DNA of 64,000 bases from Nitrospira sp. (GCA_024998645.1 JACOEJ010000001.1:40506-104505), one strand, 5' to 3'; shown: positions 8,349-18,084, numbered from the stretch's first letter. The notes: a model not told the origin generated them from the sequence alone. Made by a program: numbers and translations.

Positions 8349-11300
8349 GACTCTTCCCTTCCCCCGCCTTCACCTCTTCCATCGCCAGCAGAATTCGACC
8401 CGGCTCCGGAGCGTCCTGCTCCAGGCGGCGGCCGTTGAGCGCCAGCACTTTGCGGCCGATGCGGGGGAACGTCTTCGCCACGATAAAATCCTGAAACGAG
8501 GTACGCTTGGGCAGAATCTCCTCCAGCATTGAGCGCAATTCGGGAATGTTCCAGGCCCCGTCGCAGAGGTGGTAGAGCAGCTGTTGCTCGACCTCGCGCG
8601 GCGTGACCTGAAAGATCCGGTAAAAGGACTGGTTCACCGAGACCACGCGAAGTTGATCGTCCAGCACCAGCAGCGGTTCTCGCACCGTCTCTACGATACT
8701 GGCAGCCACGCCGCGCACCGCTTCGATCGCCCGCTCCGCCTCCTTCACCTTGGTAATGTCCAGAAACGTCAGCACAAGCCCATCGATGATATTCTTAGCA
8801 GTTCGATACGGCAGGATCCGCATGAGGAACCAGCTACCGTCGGCGGCCTGGACTTCCCGCTCCTTGCTGACCAGCGTCTGCAACACGTCCTGCGCATCCT
8901 CCAACAGCCGGTCATAGGCCAGCTTCGAGACGATGTCCGAGAGCGGGCGGCCGACATCGATGGCGATCAGGTTGCTCACACGCTTCGCCTCCGCGGTGAA
9001 CCGCTTGATGTGCAGATCGTTGTCCAGGAAAATGGTGGCCACCTCGGTGCTGTTCAAGAGATTCTGCAAGTCGTCGTTCGCGTCCGCCAGCGCATCGAGC
9101 TTGCCTTGCAGTTCGGAGTTGACGGTCACCAACTCCTCGTTCAGGGATTGCAGTTCCTCCTTCGCCGTCTCCATCTCCTCGTTCGTGCTTTGCAGTTCTT
9201 CATTGGTGGATTGGAGTTCCTCGTTGGTGGACTTCAACTCCTCATTGGAGGTTTGCAGTTCCTCGATCGTCCGCTGCAGCCGCTGCTTGGTGAACTCCAG
9301 TTCCCGCTTGAGCCCGGTCTCCCCGGGCTTCGACAAGACCGCCGCTCGCGCCTGTCGCCCCTTTCGTACGGGGGTCTTGTCCACACGCTCGGTTTCAAAC
9401 GTCACCAGGAACAACCCCCGGAGGGACTCCGGTTCGGCAATCTTCCTGACCGTCAGAGTGACCAGAATGAACTCGCCGTTGGCCTTCACCCGCACACCAC
9501 GGCGCACGACTTCATCCTGCTTGCCATGCGCCTGATGGAGCGCAGTCGCCAGATCGTGATCCAATCCCTCCCGTGCCATCTCGACCAAGTGGTGCGTGGG
9601 TTGACCGGGAGCCGGTTGGAGATAGGCCCCGGTGTGCCCGTGGATGTAGACGACCTCGCCCCGCTCGTTGACGACAACGGCCGCCGGCGCGAAACGCGCG
9701 ACCAACAGGTGCTGGACCAGATCGGGAATCGAGGCAGGTCGCGTCGTGCCGGACTGCGCCTCGAAGTCCGCGCGGGCCTCGGCGATCTCTTTCATCAATC
9801 CACCGGGAAACCGTTCCAGCCGGGGGAACGCGCCGGGCTCCTCGGACCGCCTGAACAGTTTCCATTTCCGATCGATCACGCTATAGAGCCGCTCAAATCC
9901 GCCGATCGTTTCGGAAGAACCGAGAAACAGAATGCCGTTCGGTTTCAACGCGTAGTGGAACAGCGGCAGCATTTTCTGTTGTGCCTCGGCATCCAGATAG
10001 ATCAGGAGATTGCGACAGGACAACAGGTCCAGTTTCGTAAACGGCGCATCGGTCAGAATGTTATGCGTCGCAAATACCACCAGGTCCCGAATCTCCTTCT
10101 TGACCCGGTAACTACTGTCTTCCCGCGCAAAGAATCGCTGGAGCCGCTCCGGAGCAATATCTCCGGCGATGCCGATCGGATAGAGGCCGGCGCGGGCCGT
10201 TTCTATGGCCCGGCTGTCCAGATCCGACGCAAAGATCTGCACACCGAGACGAAGCTTTCGCTCGGTGAGGTATTCACGGATGAGCATGGCCAGGGAATAG
10301 GCTTCCTCTCCCGTGGAACAACCGGCCACCCACACACGCAACGTCGCGCCTTCGGGCTTGCCCTCCACGAGCTCGGGTAACACTTTCTGGGCAAGGACTT
10401 CGAAGGCTTGCGGGTCGCGAAAGAAGCTGGTGACCCCGATGAGCAACTCCTGAAACAGCGCATCGAGTTCGTGCGGATTCGCCAGCACAAACCGGAGATA
10501 CTGCTTCAGGTTGCCGATCTGATGCACGTTCATCCGGCGTTCGATGCGCCGCTGAATCGTGTTGGCTTTATAGAGCGCAAAATCGTTTCCGGTCCGATCG
10601 CGCAACAGGATGAAGATCTTCTGGAGCGTCTGAGCCGCATCATGTTCAGGCAGCGGCAGGCCCGGCTTCGTCAGGCTGCGGGCATAGGCCAGCAGCGGCA
10701 CCGACATCTGGCCCGCCGGCCGAACGACATCCACGACGCCGGCGGCAATGGCGCTGCGCGGCATGCCCTGATATTTGGCGGCCTGCGGATCCTGGGCCAT
10801 CGTCATGCCGGACTCGGCTTTGATCGCGCGCAACCCCAGGGTCCCGTCAGTGCCGGTCCCTGAGAGAATGATCCCGACAGCACCTTGCTTTCGATCTTCT
10901 GCCAGTGAGCGAAAGAAGTAATCGATCGGCAGCGGCACTCGCTCCTGCGAGACAGGCTCCATGAGATGCAACCTGCTATGCAGAGTCGCCAGATTGGCTC
11001 CGCCCGGCGCCAGGTAGACCCTGTTGGGCTCCACCTCCATCCCGTCTGAAACCTCAACCACCGGCATCGCGGTGCATTTGCTGAGCAGACCGGGCAGGAG
11101 ACTGACATGGCCCGCATGCTGATGCGACACCACCACGAAGGCCATCCCGCTGCTAGGCGGCATGTGCTGGAAAAACTCTTCCATGGCTTCCAACCCGCCG
11201 GCAGAGGCGCCGATCCCGACGATGAGAAAACCGGACGATTCCGGCGGCAGACCGGCCACTGAAGCAGGTTGTACGGAAGGGAGGGAGGAGGCACCGCGTT

Positions 11301-11589
11301 TCTTCTTGGTGGCTTTGGGCCTGGCGCCTACGGTGGCAGGGGTCGCTTTACTCGCCTTTTTTCGTACCTTGGCCACAGAATCTTCTCCCGGAAGCGGACG
11401 GAGAACCCGGCATCCCGCACACGTGTCGAGGAAAAGCCAATACAGAAGCCGGAGTTTAGGCTCTTTCCCCGTTTCCAGCAAGCGAGACAACCACGACCAG
11501 ACCGGCGCTGGTAAGGTCTCCAACCAGAACCAGGGTTTCTCCGAGTGTGCCCGGGGTGGCGCCTGTCGTACAAAGTCAGCGGAAGACAC
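8338..11589 (-). CDS. CheB methylesterase / CheR methyltransferase / PAS fusion protein (true start may be an internal GTG near 11378)
   Basis: GIGASAGGLEAMEEFF CheB motif; CheR WVAGCSTGEEAYSLAM; coiled coil LQSTNEELQSTNEE; PAS domains. Confidence 0.92.
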   Translation of the reverse strand: MSSADFVRQAPPRAHSEKPWFWLETLPAPVWSWLSRLLETGKEPKLRLLYWLFLDTCAGCRVLRPLPGEDSVAKVRKKASKATPATVGARPKATKKKRGASSLPSVQPASVAGLPPESSGFLIVGIGASAGGLEAMEEFFQHMPPSSGMAFVVVSHQHAGHVSLLPGLLSKCTAMPVVEVSDGMEVEPNRVYLAPGGANLATLHSRLHLMEPVSQERVPLPIDYFFRSLAEDRKQGAVGIILSGTGTDGTLGLRAIKAESGMTMAQDPQAAKYQGMPRSAIAAGVVDVVRPAGQMSVPLLAYARSLTKPGLPLPEHDAAQTLQKIFILLRDRTGNDFALYKANTIQRRIERRMNVHQIGNLKQYLRFVLANPHELDALFQELLIGVTSFFRDPQAFEVLAQKVLPELVEGKPEGATLRVWVAGCSTGEEAYSLAMLIREYLTERKLRLGVQIFASDLDSRAIETARAGLYPIGIAGDIAPERLQRFFAREDSSYRVKKEIRDLVVFATHNILTDAPFTKLDLLSCRNLLIYLDAEAQQKMLPLFHYALKPNGILFLGSSETIGGFERLYSVIDRKWKLFRRSEEPGAFPRLERFPGGLMKEIAEARADFEAQSGTTRPASIPDLVQHLLVARFAPAAVVVNERGEVVYIHGHTGAYLQPAPGQPTHHLVEMAREGLDHDLATALHQAHGKQDEVVRRGVRVKANGEFILVTLTVRKIAEPESLRGLFLVTFETERVDKTPVRKGRQARAAVLSKPGETGLKRELEFTKQRLQRTIEELQTSNEELKSTNEELQSTNEELQSTNEEMETAKEELQSLNEELVTVNSELQGKLDALADANDDLQNLLNSTEVATIFLDNDLHIKRFTAEAKRVSNLIAIDVGRPLSDIVSKLAYDRLLEDAQDVLQTLVSKEREVQAADGSWFLMRILPYRTAKNIIDGLVLTFLDITKVKEAERAIEAVRGVAASIVETVREPLLVLDDQLRVVSVNQSFYRIFQVTPREVEQQLLYHLCDGAWNIPELRSMLEEILPKRTSFQDFIVAKTFPRIGRKVLALNGRRLEQDAPEPGRILLAMEEVKAGEGKSLDG

Positions 11590-11614
11590 TCAGTCGTATT
11601 GCGCGGGAGATCTT

Positions 11615-11866
11615 ATGCTTCGGACAGACTCGCTTGAGTCGGCCATCTGCCGGGAACTTGGAAGGATCGGCCCTTGTTCGCTGGAGGAACTCAACGAGCG
11701 TTTACCCTACTATTCTTGGAACCAGGTATTTGCCGCCGTCGATCGGCTCACCCGTGAAGGCATCGTGACCCTCCAGCGACCGGACTCGTTAGACTACATC
11801 CTCTCGCTCGCTCGCCCCCGCTCTCCCTTTTCACCCATCAAAACACCCCACAAAATCCCGGCCTGA
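11615..11866 (+). CDS. Small winged-helix-like protein (paralogue 2)
   Basis: ATG at 11615; MLRTDSLESAICRELGRIGPCSLEELNERLPYYSWNQVFAAVDRLTREGIVTLQ. Confidence 0.75.
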   Translation: MLRTDSLESAICRELGRIGPCSLEELNERLPYYSWNQVFAAVDRLTREGIVTLQRPDSLDYILSLARPRSPFSPIKTPHKIPA

Positions 11867-12196
11867 ATGCAGGCCGCACACATCTGGGCGCGGCATGACC
11901 TCCGGGCTATTTTCCCTCCGATGCGCTCACCTCATTCAACGTATTCCCATCGCGCCAGGAATCAACCCTCACGCATGTCCGGCTCTCCGGTAAACGCCCC
12001 GTATCCTCCCTCACTCTCTCTCCAGCGATTGTTTGGCACTAGTACATTGCGCTGGCGTAACTGGTGAGTTCCCCAGTTTCACAAACGGCTACGAATCGCC
12101 ATGATTGCCCCGTCACATCCACTATCAGTGTCGCCATAAGACGATGTTTCCGTGCCCTGTTCGCCGGGTGACTGAAGCGAATGAAGGAGGTGCTGC

Positions 12197-12478
12197 ATGT
12201 CTCGCGAAGAACTATCCATGCAGAAGGCTCCTCACCCACCTTCCGCTTCGATGAGCAATCGATACATCACACAGCAACTGCTCCCTGTCTGTTGTATCTG
12301 CGGATTCGTTGGAGAAGAAGCGGGATGTCCCCCTCAGCGCGGGCGGTAGGTCGCGCCGCGGACCTATCAAAAGCTACATGGGGAGAATCTGGCGAATTCC
12401 TCTTTGACACATACCTACTGTCCGAAATGTCTGGTGAAAGTCCGGAAGACCGTTCGGCAGCCAGGAGGGGAGATTTGA
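12197..12478 (+). pseudogene. Zn-ribbon-like small protein interrupted by an in-frame TAG at 12347-12349
   Basis: AAGGAGG RBS at 12184-12190; frame reads MSREELSMQK...VCCICGFVGEEAGCPPQRGR*VAPRTYQKLHGENLANSSLTHTYCPKCLVKVRKTVRQPGGEI*; paired CxxC motifs straddle the stop. Confidence 0.6.
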
Positions 12479-12625
12479 ACAACCCAATGACTCCTTCTCT
12501 CCGACCTTCTGGATACCATCCCTTCCCGTCAGGGGGCAGATTCGGGCCGGCGCGCAGGACCGCCGGGAGGGCCTCAGAGCCCAGGTCTGGCGGGCGGAGC
12601 GGCAACAGGCATTACCCGGCAACAC

Positions 12626-13663
12626 GTGCGTGAACGTAACGATCAGGAGGGCGACGCCGTGACTGCACCCAACACATCGGATCAGCTCTGGTCGATTATC
12701 CTGGCAGGAGGGGAAGGGTCGCGGATGAGCGCCTTCGTGCATCGGTGGCTGGGCCGGCCCAGACCGAAACAGTATTGCGCCTTCGTCGGCACACGCTCCA
12801 TGTTTCAGCACACGCTGGACCGGGCGAGCCGGCTGACGCCGCCGGACCGCATGGTTACCGTTGTCGCGCACAGCCATCGCCATGATGCGCTCGCCCAATG
12901 GGGAGACCGGCGGGGCGGCACCATCCTCTTCCAACCCGCCAATCGCGACACGGCGGCCGGCCTGTTCCTGCCGCTGACCTATATCCGCGCCAGGGCCCCG
13001 GAGGCCACCGTCGTGCTCTACCCGTCGGATCATTTCGTCTATCCCGAAGACCGGTTCCTCGAAGCGGTCCGGCGCGCGGTCCGGGTCGCCGAGTCGCGCA
13101 CTGATCGGGTGGTGATGCTCGGCGTCGCCCCTGATCGCCTGGAACTGGACTACGGATGGATCCAGCCCGGCTGCCCCCTCGATAGCCGGGACGGCGAACC
13201 GGTGCAGACCGTTCGCTCGTTTCTTGAAAAGCCCAACGCCGCCCAAGCCGACGCCGCGTTGCGGGCCGGCGCTCTCTGGAACACGCTGGTATTGACCGCA
13301 AAAGTTGATGTGCTGTGGAAGCTCGGCTGGCAATGCCTGCCGGACATGATGCGGCGCTTTGAGCAATTGGGACAGGCCATCGGAGGGCCGGAAGAAACGC
13401 GGCTTCTGAACGCCATGTATCACGATCTGCCGATGCACAATCTCTCGTCCGACCTGCTGCAACTAGTCCCGGATCAACTTGCGGTGATCGAACTCACCGG
13501 CGTCCTCTGGAGCGACTGGGGCAAGCCCGAACGGATTGCCGAGACGCTGCGGCGGATCAACCGGCGACCGGCGTTCCCCTTGACCTGCCTCGAGCATCCA
13601 TTCGTCCCGCTCCCGATGACCGCCCCGGAGGTAGGGCTGTCTCTGGGTGTGTCATTCCAATAA
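12626..13663 (+). CDS. Mannose-1-phosphate guanylyltransferase-like sugar nucleotidyltransferase
   Basis: IILAGGEGSRMSAF...RPKQYCAFVGTRSMFQHTLDR; YPSDHFV motif. Confidence 0.85.
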   Translation: MRERNDQEGDAVTAPNTSDQLWSIILAGGEGSRMSAFVHRWLGRPRPKQYCAFVGTRSMFQHTLDRASRLTPPDRMVTVVAHSHRHDALAQWGDRRGGTILFQPANRDTAAGLFLPLTYIRARAPEATVVLYPSDHFVYPEDRFLEAVRRAVRVAESRTDRVVMLGVAPDRLELDYGWIQPGCPLDSRDGEPVQTVRSFLEKPNAAQADAALRAGALWNTLVLTAKVDVLWKLGWQCLPDMMRRFEQLGQAIGGPEETRLLNAMYHDLPMHNLSSDLLQLVPDQLAVIELTGVLWSDWGKPERIAETLRRINRRPAFPLTCLEHPFVPLPMTAPEVGLSLGVSFQ

Positions 13664-13681
13664 TCCAAGGAGGAAACAGCC

Positions 13682-13933
13682 ATGAAGTCAGTCACCATCA
13701 GCACGACAAAGCAGGAGCGCAAAGCACCGGTTGCCCAGCAACAACAACTGCCGAAAAAGACGGCGACGCAGAAGTTTCACGTGCTACCGCTGTCGCCCTG
13801 CCAGGACCCGCATGCCTTGATCACCAAGCGGGCCTATGAGCTCCATTGCGAGCGGGGTTATCGGCATGGCAATGCCCTGGAGGACTGGCTCGACGCAGAG
13901 CGGGAGATTCTGAGCCAGTACAATGGGCAATAA
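13682..13933 (+). CDS. DUF2934-type small protein
   Basis: ITKRAYELHCERGYRHGNALEDWLDAEREIL; AAGGAGG RBS. Confidence 0.85.
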   Translation: MKSVTISTTKQERKAPVAQQQQLPKKTATQKFHVLPLSPCQDPHALITKRAYELHCERGYRHGNALEDWLDAEREILSQYNGQ

Positions 13934-13935
13934 TT

Positions 13936-14338
13936 ATGAAACTGCTTGACCAGACCAATGGGGCAGTTGAAGGGATCATCCTCCTACCCCCATCCTGTGA
14001 TGTACTGTATATGAGTCCGAGGGCGACACAGCAGATCACACAGCTCACGATCAGCCCGACGGGAGATCCGCCATCAGATGCAGGCCTCTCTGAAGCATGG
14101 CAACGGACTCACATGCAATGTAACGCATACGATTTCCTCAGCGGGAAGGACATTGTTCGTGCAGGGCCTGGGAGCGCCGAATCAGTATGAGGGAGGATTT
14201 ATTACGACTTTAGTTGTCTCCGAATCGCCGATACAGATCACTTTGCCGCGCAGGAGGTCTATGACGAGCCCTGTCCTGCCACGCATGGATCATTGAATAG
14301 CATAGGGCCGGCTCTCAGTCCCGATACGATCACCCATT
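13936..14338 (+). pseudogene. Probable frameshifted remnant of a small protein
   Basis: Coding-like peptide stretches switch frames: MKLLDQTNGAVEG...ATQQITQLT (frame of 13936), FVQGLGAPNQYEGGFITTLVVSES (frame of 14078), ADTDHFAAQEVYDEPCPATHGS (back in frame of 13936 after a stop). Confidence 0.4.
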
Positions 14339-14344
14339 GAACGA

Positions 14345-14363
14345 CTGTCGCCATTTGCGCCAG
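14345..14363 (+). promoter_or_regulatory. Candidate enhancer/UAS palindrome 1
   Basis: CTGTCGCCATTTGCGCCAG, 127 bp upstream of a GG-N10-GC element. Confidence 0.65.
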
Positions 14364-14489
14364 GAGCTTTCTCTGAATTGGAGCGCTTTGCGGCAGGAGA
14401 CGGAATGCAACTCGGCTTCTCCTGCGTCTCCAGGGCCCAAAACCCTAACCCTATCAATATTCTCTCCCTGCAACCAGACCTGCAATCAT

Positions 14490-14505
14490 CGGCATGTCGC
14501 TTGCT
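14490..14505 (+). promoter_or_regulatory. Candidate sigma-54 promoter (-24/-12)
   Basis: CGGCATGTCGCTTGCT; GG-N10-GC. Confidence 0.7.
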
Positions 14506-14685
14506 CCTTAATGTCTGACATCGATAAAGTCACTGGTACCTTGCGATGTCCTGAAGTATCGATCATGTTGCCTGTGCGCGATGCAGTCACGGCTCAATCC
14601 AGGGGCATATTCTCTTACCCTGTAACCGTGTGGGGCAAATAACCGATCATCACCCGCGCGCAAGCGCGTCACAAAGGAGGGGTCC

Positions 14686-14886
14686 ATGTCCGTCGCCAAG
14701 ATCATCGAGATCAGTTCCGAATCGCCGAAGAGTTTTGAGGATGCCATTCAGAACGGGATCGCCCGGGCATCCAAGACCGTGCATAACATCAAATCGGCCT
14801 GGGTGAAGGAGCAGCATGTCGTAGTCGACAACGGGAAAGTTTCTCTCTATCGCGTGGACCTGAAAGTCACCTTTGTGCTGGACTAA
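14686..14886 (+). CDS. Dodecin family protein
   Basis: 66 aa MSVAKIIEISSESPKSFEDAIQNGIARASKTVHNIKSAWVKEQHVVVDNGKVSLYRVDLKVTFVLD. Confidence 0.93.
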   Translation: MSVAKIIEISSESPKSFEDAIQNGIARASKTVHNIKSAWVKEQHVVVDNGKVSLYRVDLKVTFVLD

Positions 14887-14964
14887 CAAGCATCTCCGAT
14901 CGCTCAGCATGGCCGTTCGGTCGCGGCGTCGTACCGCGGCCGTACCACAGTGAGGATCCATCAC

Positions 14965-15621
14965 ATGACTCCCACCCGCCTCCGCCGCTGGAATCTCCGG
15001 GCTGCAGCCTGCTCTCTGCTTCTACTTCTTATTCTCGCGGCAATTCCACATGCATCTTGGGCATCAAGCCAGCCCGCCGAATCGCCCACTGCGGTCGTGC
15101 GGGCGACGCTCACAGAAGTGTTCCGCATTCTGGATGATCCCAAGCTGAAGGATCCGGACAAGCTCATGCCGCGCCGGCGCATGCTGGAACAGGTCATCGG
15201 CGAGCGCTTCGACTATGCGGAAATGTCCAAGCGCGCCCTGGCCGCCAACTGGACTCCTTTGACCAACGACCAACGAGCCGAATTCGTCGAGTTATTCAAA
15301 GCCTTCCTGTCTGACCGGTATGCGGGAAAAATCGAAGGTTATTCCGGCGAGCGGACCGAGTATTTGAGCGAGCGGCTGGAAGGGCAATATGCGGAAGTCC
15401 GCACCAGGCTGATCTCCAGCAAGACCGAAATCCCGATGGATTACCGAATGATCAATAAAGCGGGCCGCTGGTATGCCTACGATATCATCGCGGATGGCGT
15501 CAGCCTGGTGAAAAATTACCGCAGCCAGTTCGACAAGATCATCCACTCCGACTCCTATGATGAACTGGTCAAACGACTGCGCGACCGCACCGTCGGCGAA
15601 GAGAAGAAGGAAACACGGTAG
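14965..15621 (+). CDS. mlaC: MlaC/Ttg2D-type ABC transporter substrate-binding protein
   Basis: Signal peptide plus FDYAEMSKRALAANWTPLTNDQRAEFVELFKAFLSDRYAGKIEGYSGE...VDYRMINKAGRWYAYDIIADGVSLVKNYRSQF-type sequence. Confidence 0.88.
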   Translation: MTPTRLRRWNLRAAACSLLLLLILAAIPHASWASSQPAESPTAVVRATLTEVFRILDDPKLKDPDKLMPRRRMLEQVIGERFDYAEMSKRALAANWTPLTNDQRAEFVELFKAFLSDRYAGKIEGYSGERTEYLSERLEGQYAEVRTRLISSKTEIPMDYRMINKAGRWYAYDIIADGVSLVKNYRSQFDKIIHSDSYDELVKRLRDRTVGEEKKETR

Positions 15622-15650
15622 CGCGCTGGTCGGATCACCCTTCCCGCCGA

Positions 15651-15890
15651 CTAGCCGCCGGCAGGAAACTTCCGTACACCCGTGCGCCCGGCCAGCTCAT
15701 GCAGTTTCTCATGCACCGATTCATTGCAATAGGTCTGCACTTCGGAGAGGGCCACACAGTAATCAGTCAGCGCCTCCAACCATGCCTTCTGGTTCTCACA
15801 GGTCAGGGGGCCTTGCCGGGCCGCCTCGATCCTGAACGAGGCTTCCTTCATCCTGGCCGCGGCGTTGTCCAGATGCTGAGGTACTGTCAT
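15651..15890 (-). CDS. Small hypothetical protein
   Basis: ATG at 15890 with GGAGGCACGT upstream; MTVPQHLDNAAARMKEASFRIEAARQGPLTCENQKAWLEALTDYCVALSEVQTYCNESVHEKLHELAGRTGV. Confidence 0.7.
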   Translation of the reverse strand: MTVPQHLDNAAARMKEASFRIEAARQGPLTCENQKAWLEALTDYCVALSEVQTYCNESVHEKLHELAGRTGVRKFPAGG

Positions 15891-16092
15891 ACGTGCCTCC
15901 CTGTGTGATGGCGGCACCTTCACGAAAGAGGAACGATCCGGCATCGTTCGCGTGATCATCCGATGCCACTGCCGTTCCGCCGGGCGCCGCTGTTCATGGT
16001 CTCTGGTTGCCAGCCCCACATTCCACCATCGGGAAGACTGAGGTATTTCGTTCGCTGCCATTGATGCCACCGGCCTCTTCACACTATTACCT

Positions 16093-16632
16093 TCACCCGC
16101 AGCGATACGTCTCCAATGTCCCGGCTTCGACCGCGGTTTCCAGGTCCTTGATGGTTCTCCCGGACAATACCGAGTCGTCATGTTCCTCCACCACCTCCCG
16201 GCCTGGACACGCCTCCGCGTCCCGCTGTTTGATGAGCAGCCACTGCCGGGGCCGGTCTTTCATCCGCACCAGCGTAAAACCGCCACGCAGACATTGCCCG
16301 TGCAAACACACCTCCACTTTGCCTGCATGAACCATCCCGGCCAGGGACTCCATGTCGTGGTTCGCATCAAGCGGCTCGAACCAACCTGTATCCCACACCA
16401 ACACCGGCCCGCTTCCATAATGACCTTCTTCGATGACACCTTCGAAGTTCGCATAGTCGAGATCGTGGTCCTCCACTTTAACGGCCAGCCGCTTGACCGA
16501 AGGATCCAATGAGGGACCTTTGGGGATTGCCCAGGACTTCAACACCCCGCCGATCTCCAGCCGGAAATCATAATGGACGTGAGAAGCCCGGTGTTTCTGT
16601 ACCGTAAAGATCGGCCGCTTGATTCCCGACAT
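16093..16632 (-). CDS. Stand-alone LigD-type 3'-phosphoesterase domain protein
   Basis: FTVQKHRASHVHYDFRLEIGGVLKSWAIPKGPSLDP...EGVIEEGHYGSGPVLVWDTG. Confidence 0.92.
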   Translation of the reverse strand: MSGIKRPIFTVQKHRASHVHYDFRLEIGGVLKSWAIPKGPSLDPSVKRLAVKVEDHDLDYANFEGVIEEGHYGSGPVLVWDTGWFEPLDANHDMESLAGMVHAGKVEVCLHGQCLRGGFTLVRMKDRPRQWLLIKQRDAEACPGREVVEEHDDSVLSGRTIKDLETAVEAGTLETYRCG

Positions 16633-16645
16633 GGGCTCCTGTGCC

Positions 16646-17134
16646 TCAGAGCTTGTAGCCGAATCGGCGTAATAGTGCTTTCCGTTCGGCGATCTCTGTC
16701 TCCCCTTCGATCCCCTTTGGAGGATATCCGTCGATCACGCCGAGAATGCCGCGCCCCTGCTCCGTCTCCGCCACGATCACCTCTACCGGATTGGCCGTCG
16801 CACAAAAGATCTGACACACTTCCGGAACCAGACGGAGAACCGGCAGCACATTGATAGGAAAACAATCCCGCAACAGCACGACGAAACTATGTCCTGCGCC
16901 GATTGCCAGTGCGTTGGTCTGTGCCAACGCCATCAACTCCTGATCCGTCCCGCTCCTTCGCACCAGGCAAGGCTCCGAGGCTTCGCAGAACGCCAGACCG
17001 AATTTGATGCCGGGCACGGCGGTCACGAGCGCCTCGTGCAGATCCTCCACCGTCTTAATAAAGTGGGCCTGGCCGAGCATGACATTGACCGACTCAGGTT
17101 TCTGAACCGGGACCGCATGCAACGTGATCGACAT
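16646..17134 (-). CDS. Adenosine-specific kinase family (DUF355)
   Basis: ALVTAVPGIKFGLAFCEASEPCLVRRSGTD...GHSFVVLLRDCFPINVL...DGYPPKGIEGE. Confidence 0.9.
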   Translation of the reverse strand: MSITLHAVPVQKPESVNVMLGQAHFIKTVEDLHEALVTAVPGIKFGLAFCEASEPCLVRRSGTDQELMALAQTNALAIGAGHSFVVLLRDCFPINVLPVLRLVPEVCQIFCATANPVEVIVAETEQGRGILGVIDGYPPKGIEGETEIAERKALLRRFGYKL

Positions 17135-17152
17135 CGACGCCTCTCCGGTCTT

Positions 17153-18043
17153 CTATGGTTTCACGATAAGAACAGGACACGTGGCCAACTGCGCCACTGC
17201 GCGGGATACGCTTCCAAGCGAAATTGCTTTAACACCCGTGAGACCGCGCGATCCGACGACCAGCAAATCCACCCCCTCGCGTTGCGCCGCCCGGACAATC
17301 GTTTGGGCCGGATGGCCGGACAACACTCGTGTGCGAAGTGGGGCTTGAATACCTTTCAATGCTTCCATCGCCCCCTCGATGGCCTGATGCGCAAGCTCCT
17401 TTCGATGACGGATGAACTTCGCCTGCATTTTCCGGCTCTCGGCGTCATGAAAACGGTCGAGTACCAGCTTTTCAGCTCCCAGCGGACGTGCCACACTGAC
17501 GACGGCGATCTCGCGCAACTCGGGCAGCGTGGCTAACACACGAGCCGCTCTCTGCGCATCGGCCGAACCATCCGTCGCCAGCATGACCCGCAGCCCTCCG
17601 CCACGCTGAACCCTGCCGGGGACTAAGAGCACCGAGCAGGGAGCATAGGACACCAAGCGATGAGAGACGCTGCCTAATCCAAATCCGGCAGCCTGGTGGG
17701 GCCCGCCCCGTCCGGAGATCACAAGATCCGGCTCACATTCCCGTATTAATCGAAGAAGCTCCTGACCTGGGACTCCTTCCCGCGTGATCACCTCCACAGC
17801 CGTAAACTTCTCTTTCAGAATCCGTTGCGCCCAGCTGAGAGCCGTATCGATCATCGCTTCCTGTTGCTGCAGGAGAAGCTGTCGACCGGCGGCTCCGATC
17901 GCGTCAGGAATCTCCAGCGGCCCCAGGACATGCACCAGCGTCACAACCGTATTCCCTGGATGCGGGAAGTCCCGCATCCACTGGACGATCTTTTCTGCCG
18001 TACCGGATTCGTCCAGTGCGACCATCCAACGCCTGGCTACCAC
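17153..18043 (-). CDS. Universal stress protein (tandem UspA domains)
   Basis: VISGRGG...GSVSHRLVSYAPCSVLLVPG and LLVVGSRGLTGVKAISLGSVSRAVAQLATCPVLIVKP. Confidence 0.93.
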   Translation of the reverse strand: MVARRWMVALDESGTAEKIVQWMRDFPHPGNTVVTLVHVLGPLEIPDAIGAAGRQLLLQQQEAMIDTALSWAQRILKEKFTAVEVITREGVPGQELLRLIRECEPDLVISGRGGPHQAAGFGLGSVSHRLVSYAPCSVLLVPGRVQRGGGLRVMLATDGSADAQRAARVLATLPELREIAVVSVARPLGAEKLVLDRFHDAESRKMQAKFIRHRKELAHQAIEGAMEALKGIQAPLRTRVLSGHPAQTIVRAAQREGVDLLVVGSRGLTGVKAISLGSVSRAVAQLATCPVLIVKP

Positions 18044-18084
18044 AAGCCCCCTCCTGAGACTTCCAGCCTCCCTCCACGTTGATA

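Noticed and set aside
8569-10380. 603-aa + strand ORF opposite the CheB/CheR fusion
   Set aside because: Antisense shadow ORF in high-GC DNA; no recognisable motifs, while the minus strand encodes clear CheB/CheR/PAS domains.
12126-12145. TGTCGCCATAAGACGA half-palindrome
   Set aside because: Resembles one UAS half-site but no GG-N10-GC follows before the 12197 start.
12374-13462. 362-aa minus ORF
   Set aside because: Antisense to the nucleotidyltransferase gene, low-complexity composition.
14337-14642. 101-aa + ORF
   Set aside because: Contains the predicted UAS and sigma-54 promoter for dodecin; no coding motif.
15964-15979. GG-N10-GC on minus strand (GGAACGGCAGTGGCA) upstream of 15890
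   Set aside because: No matching UAS at the expected distance; GG-N10-GC alone is common in GC-rich DNA.
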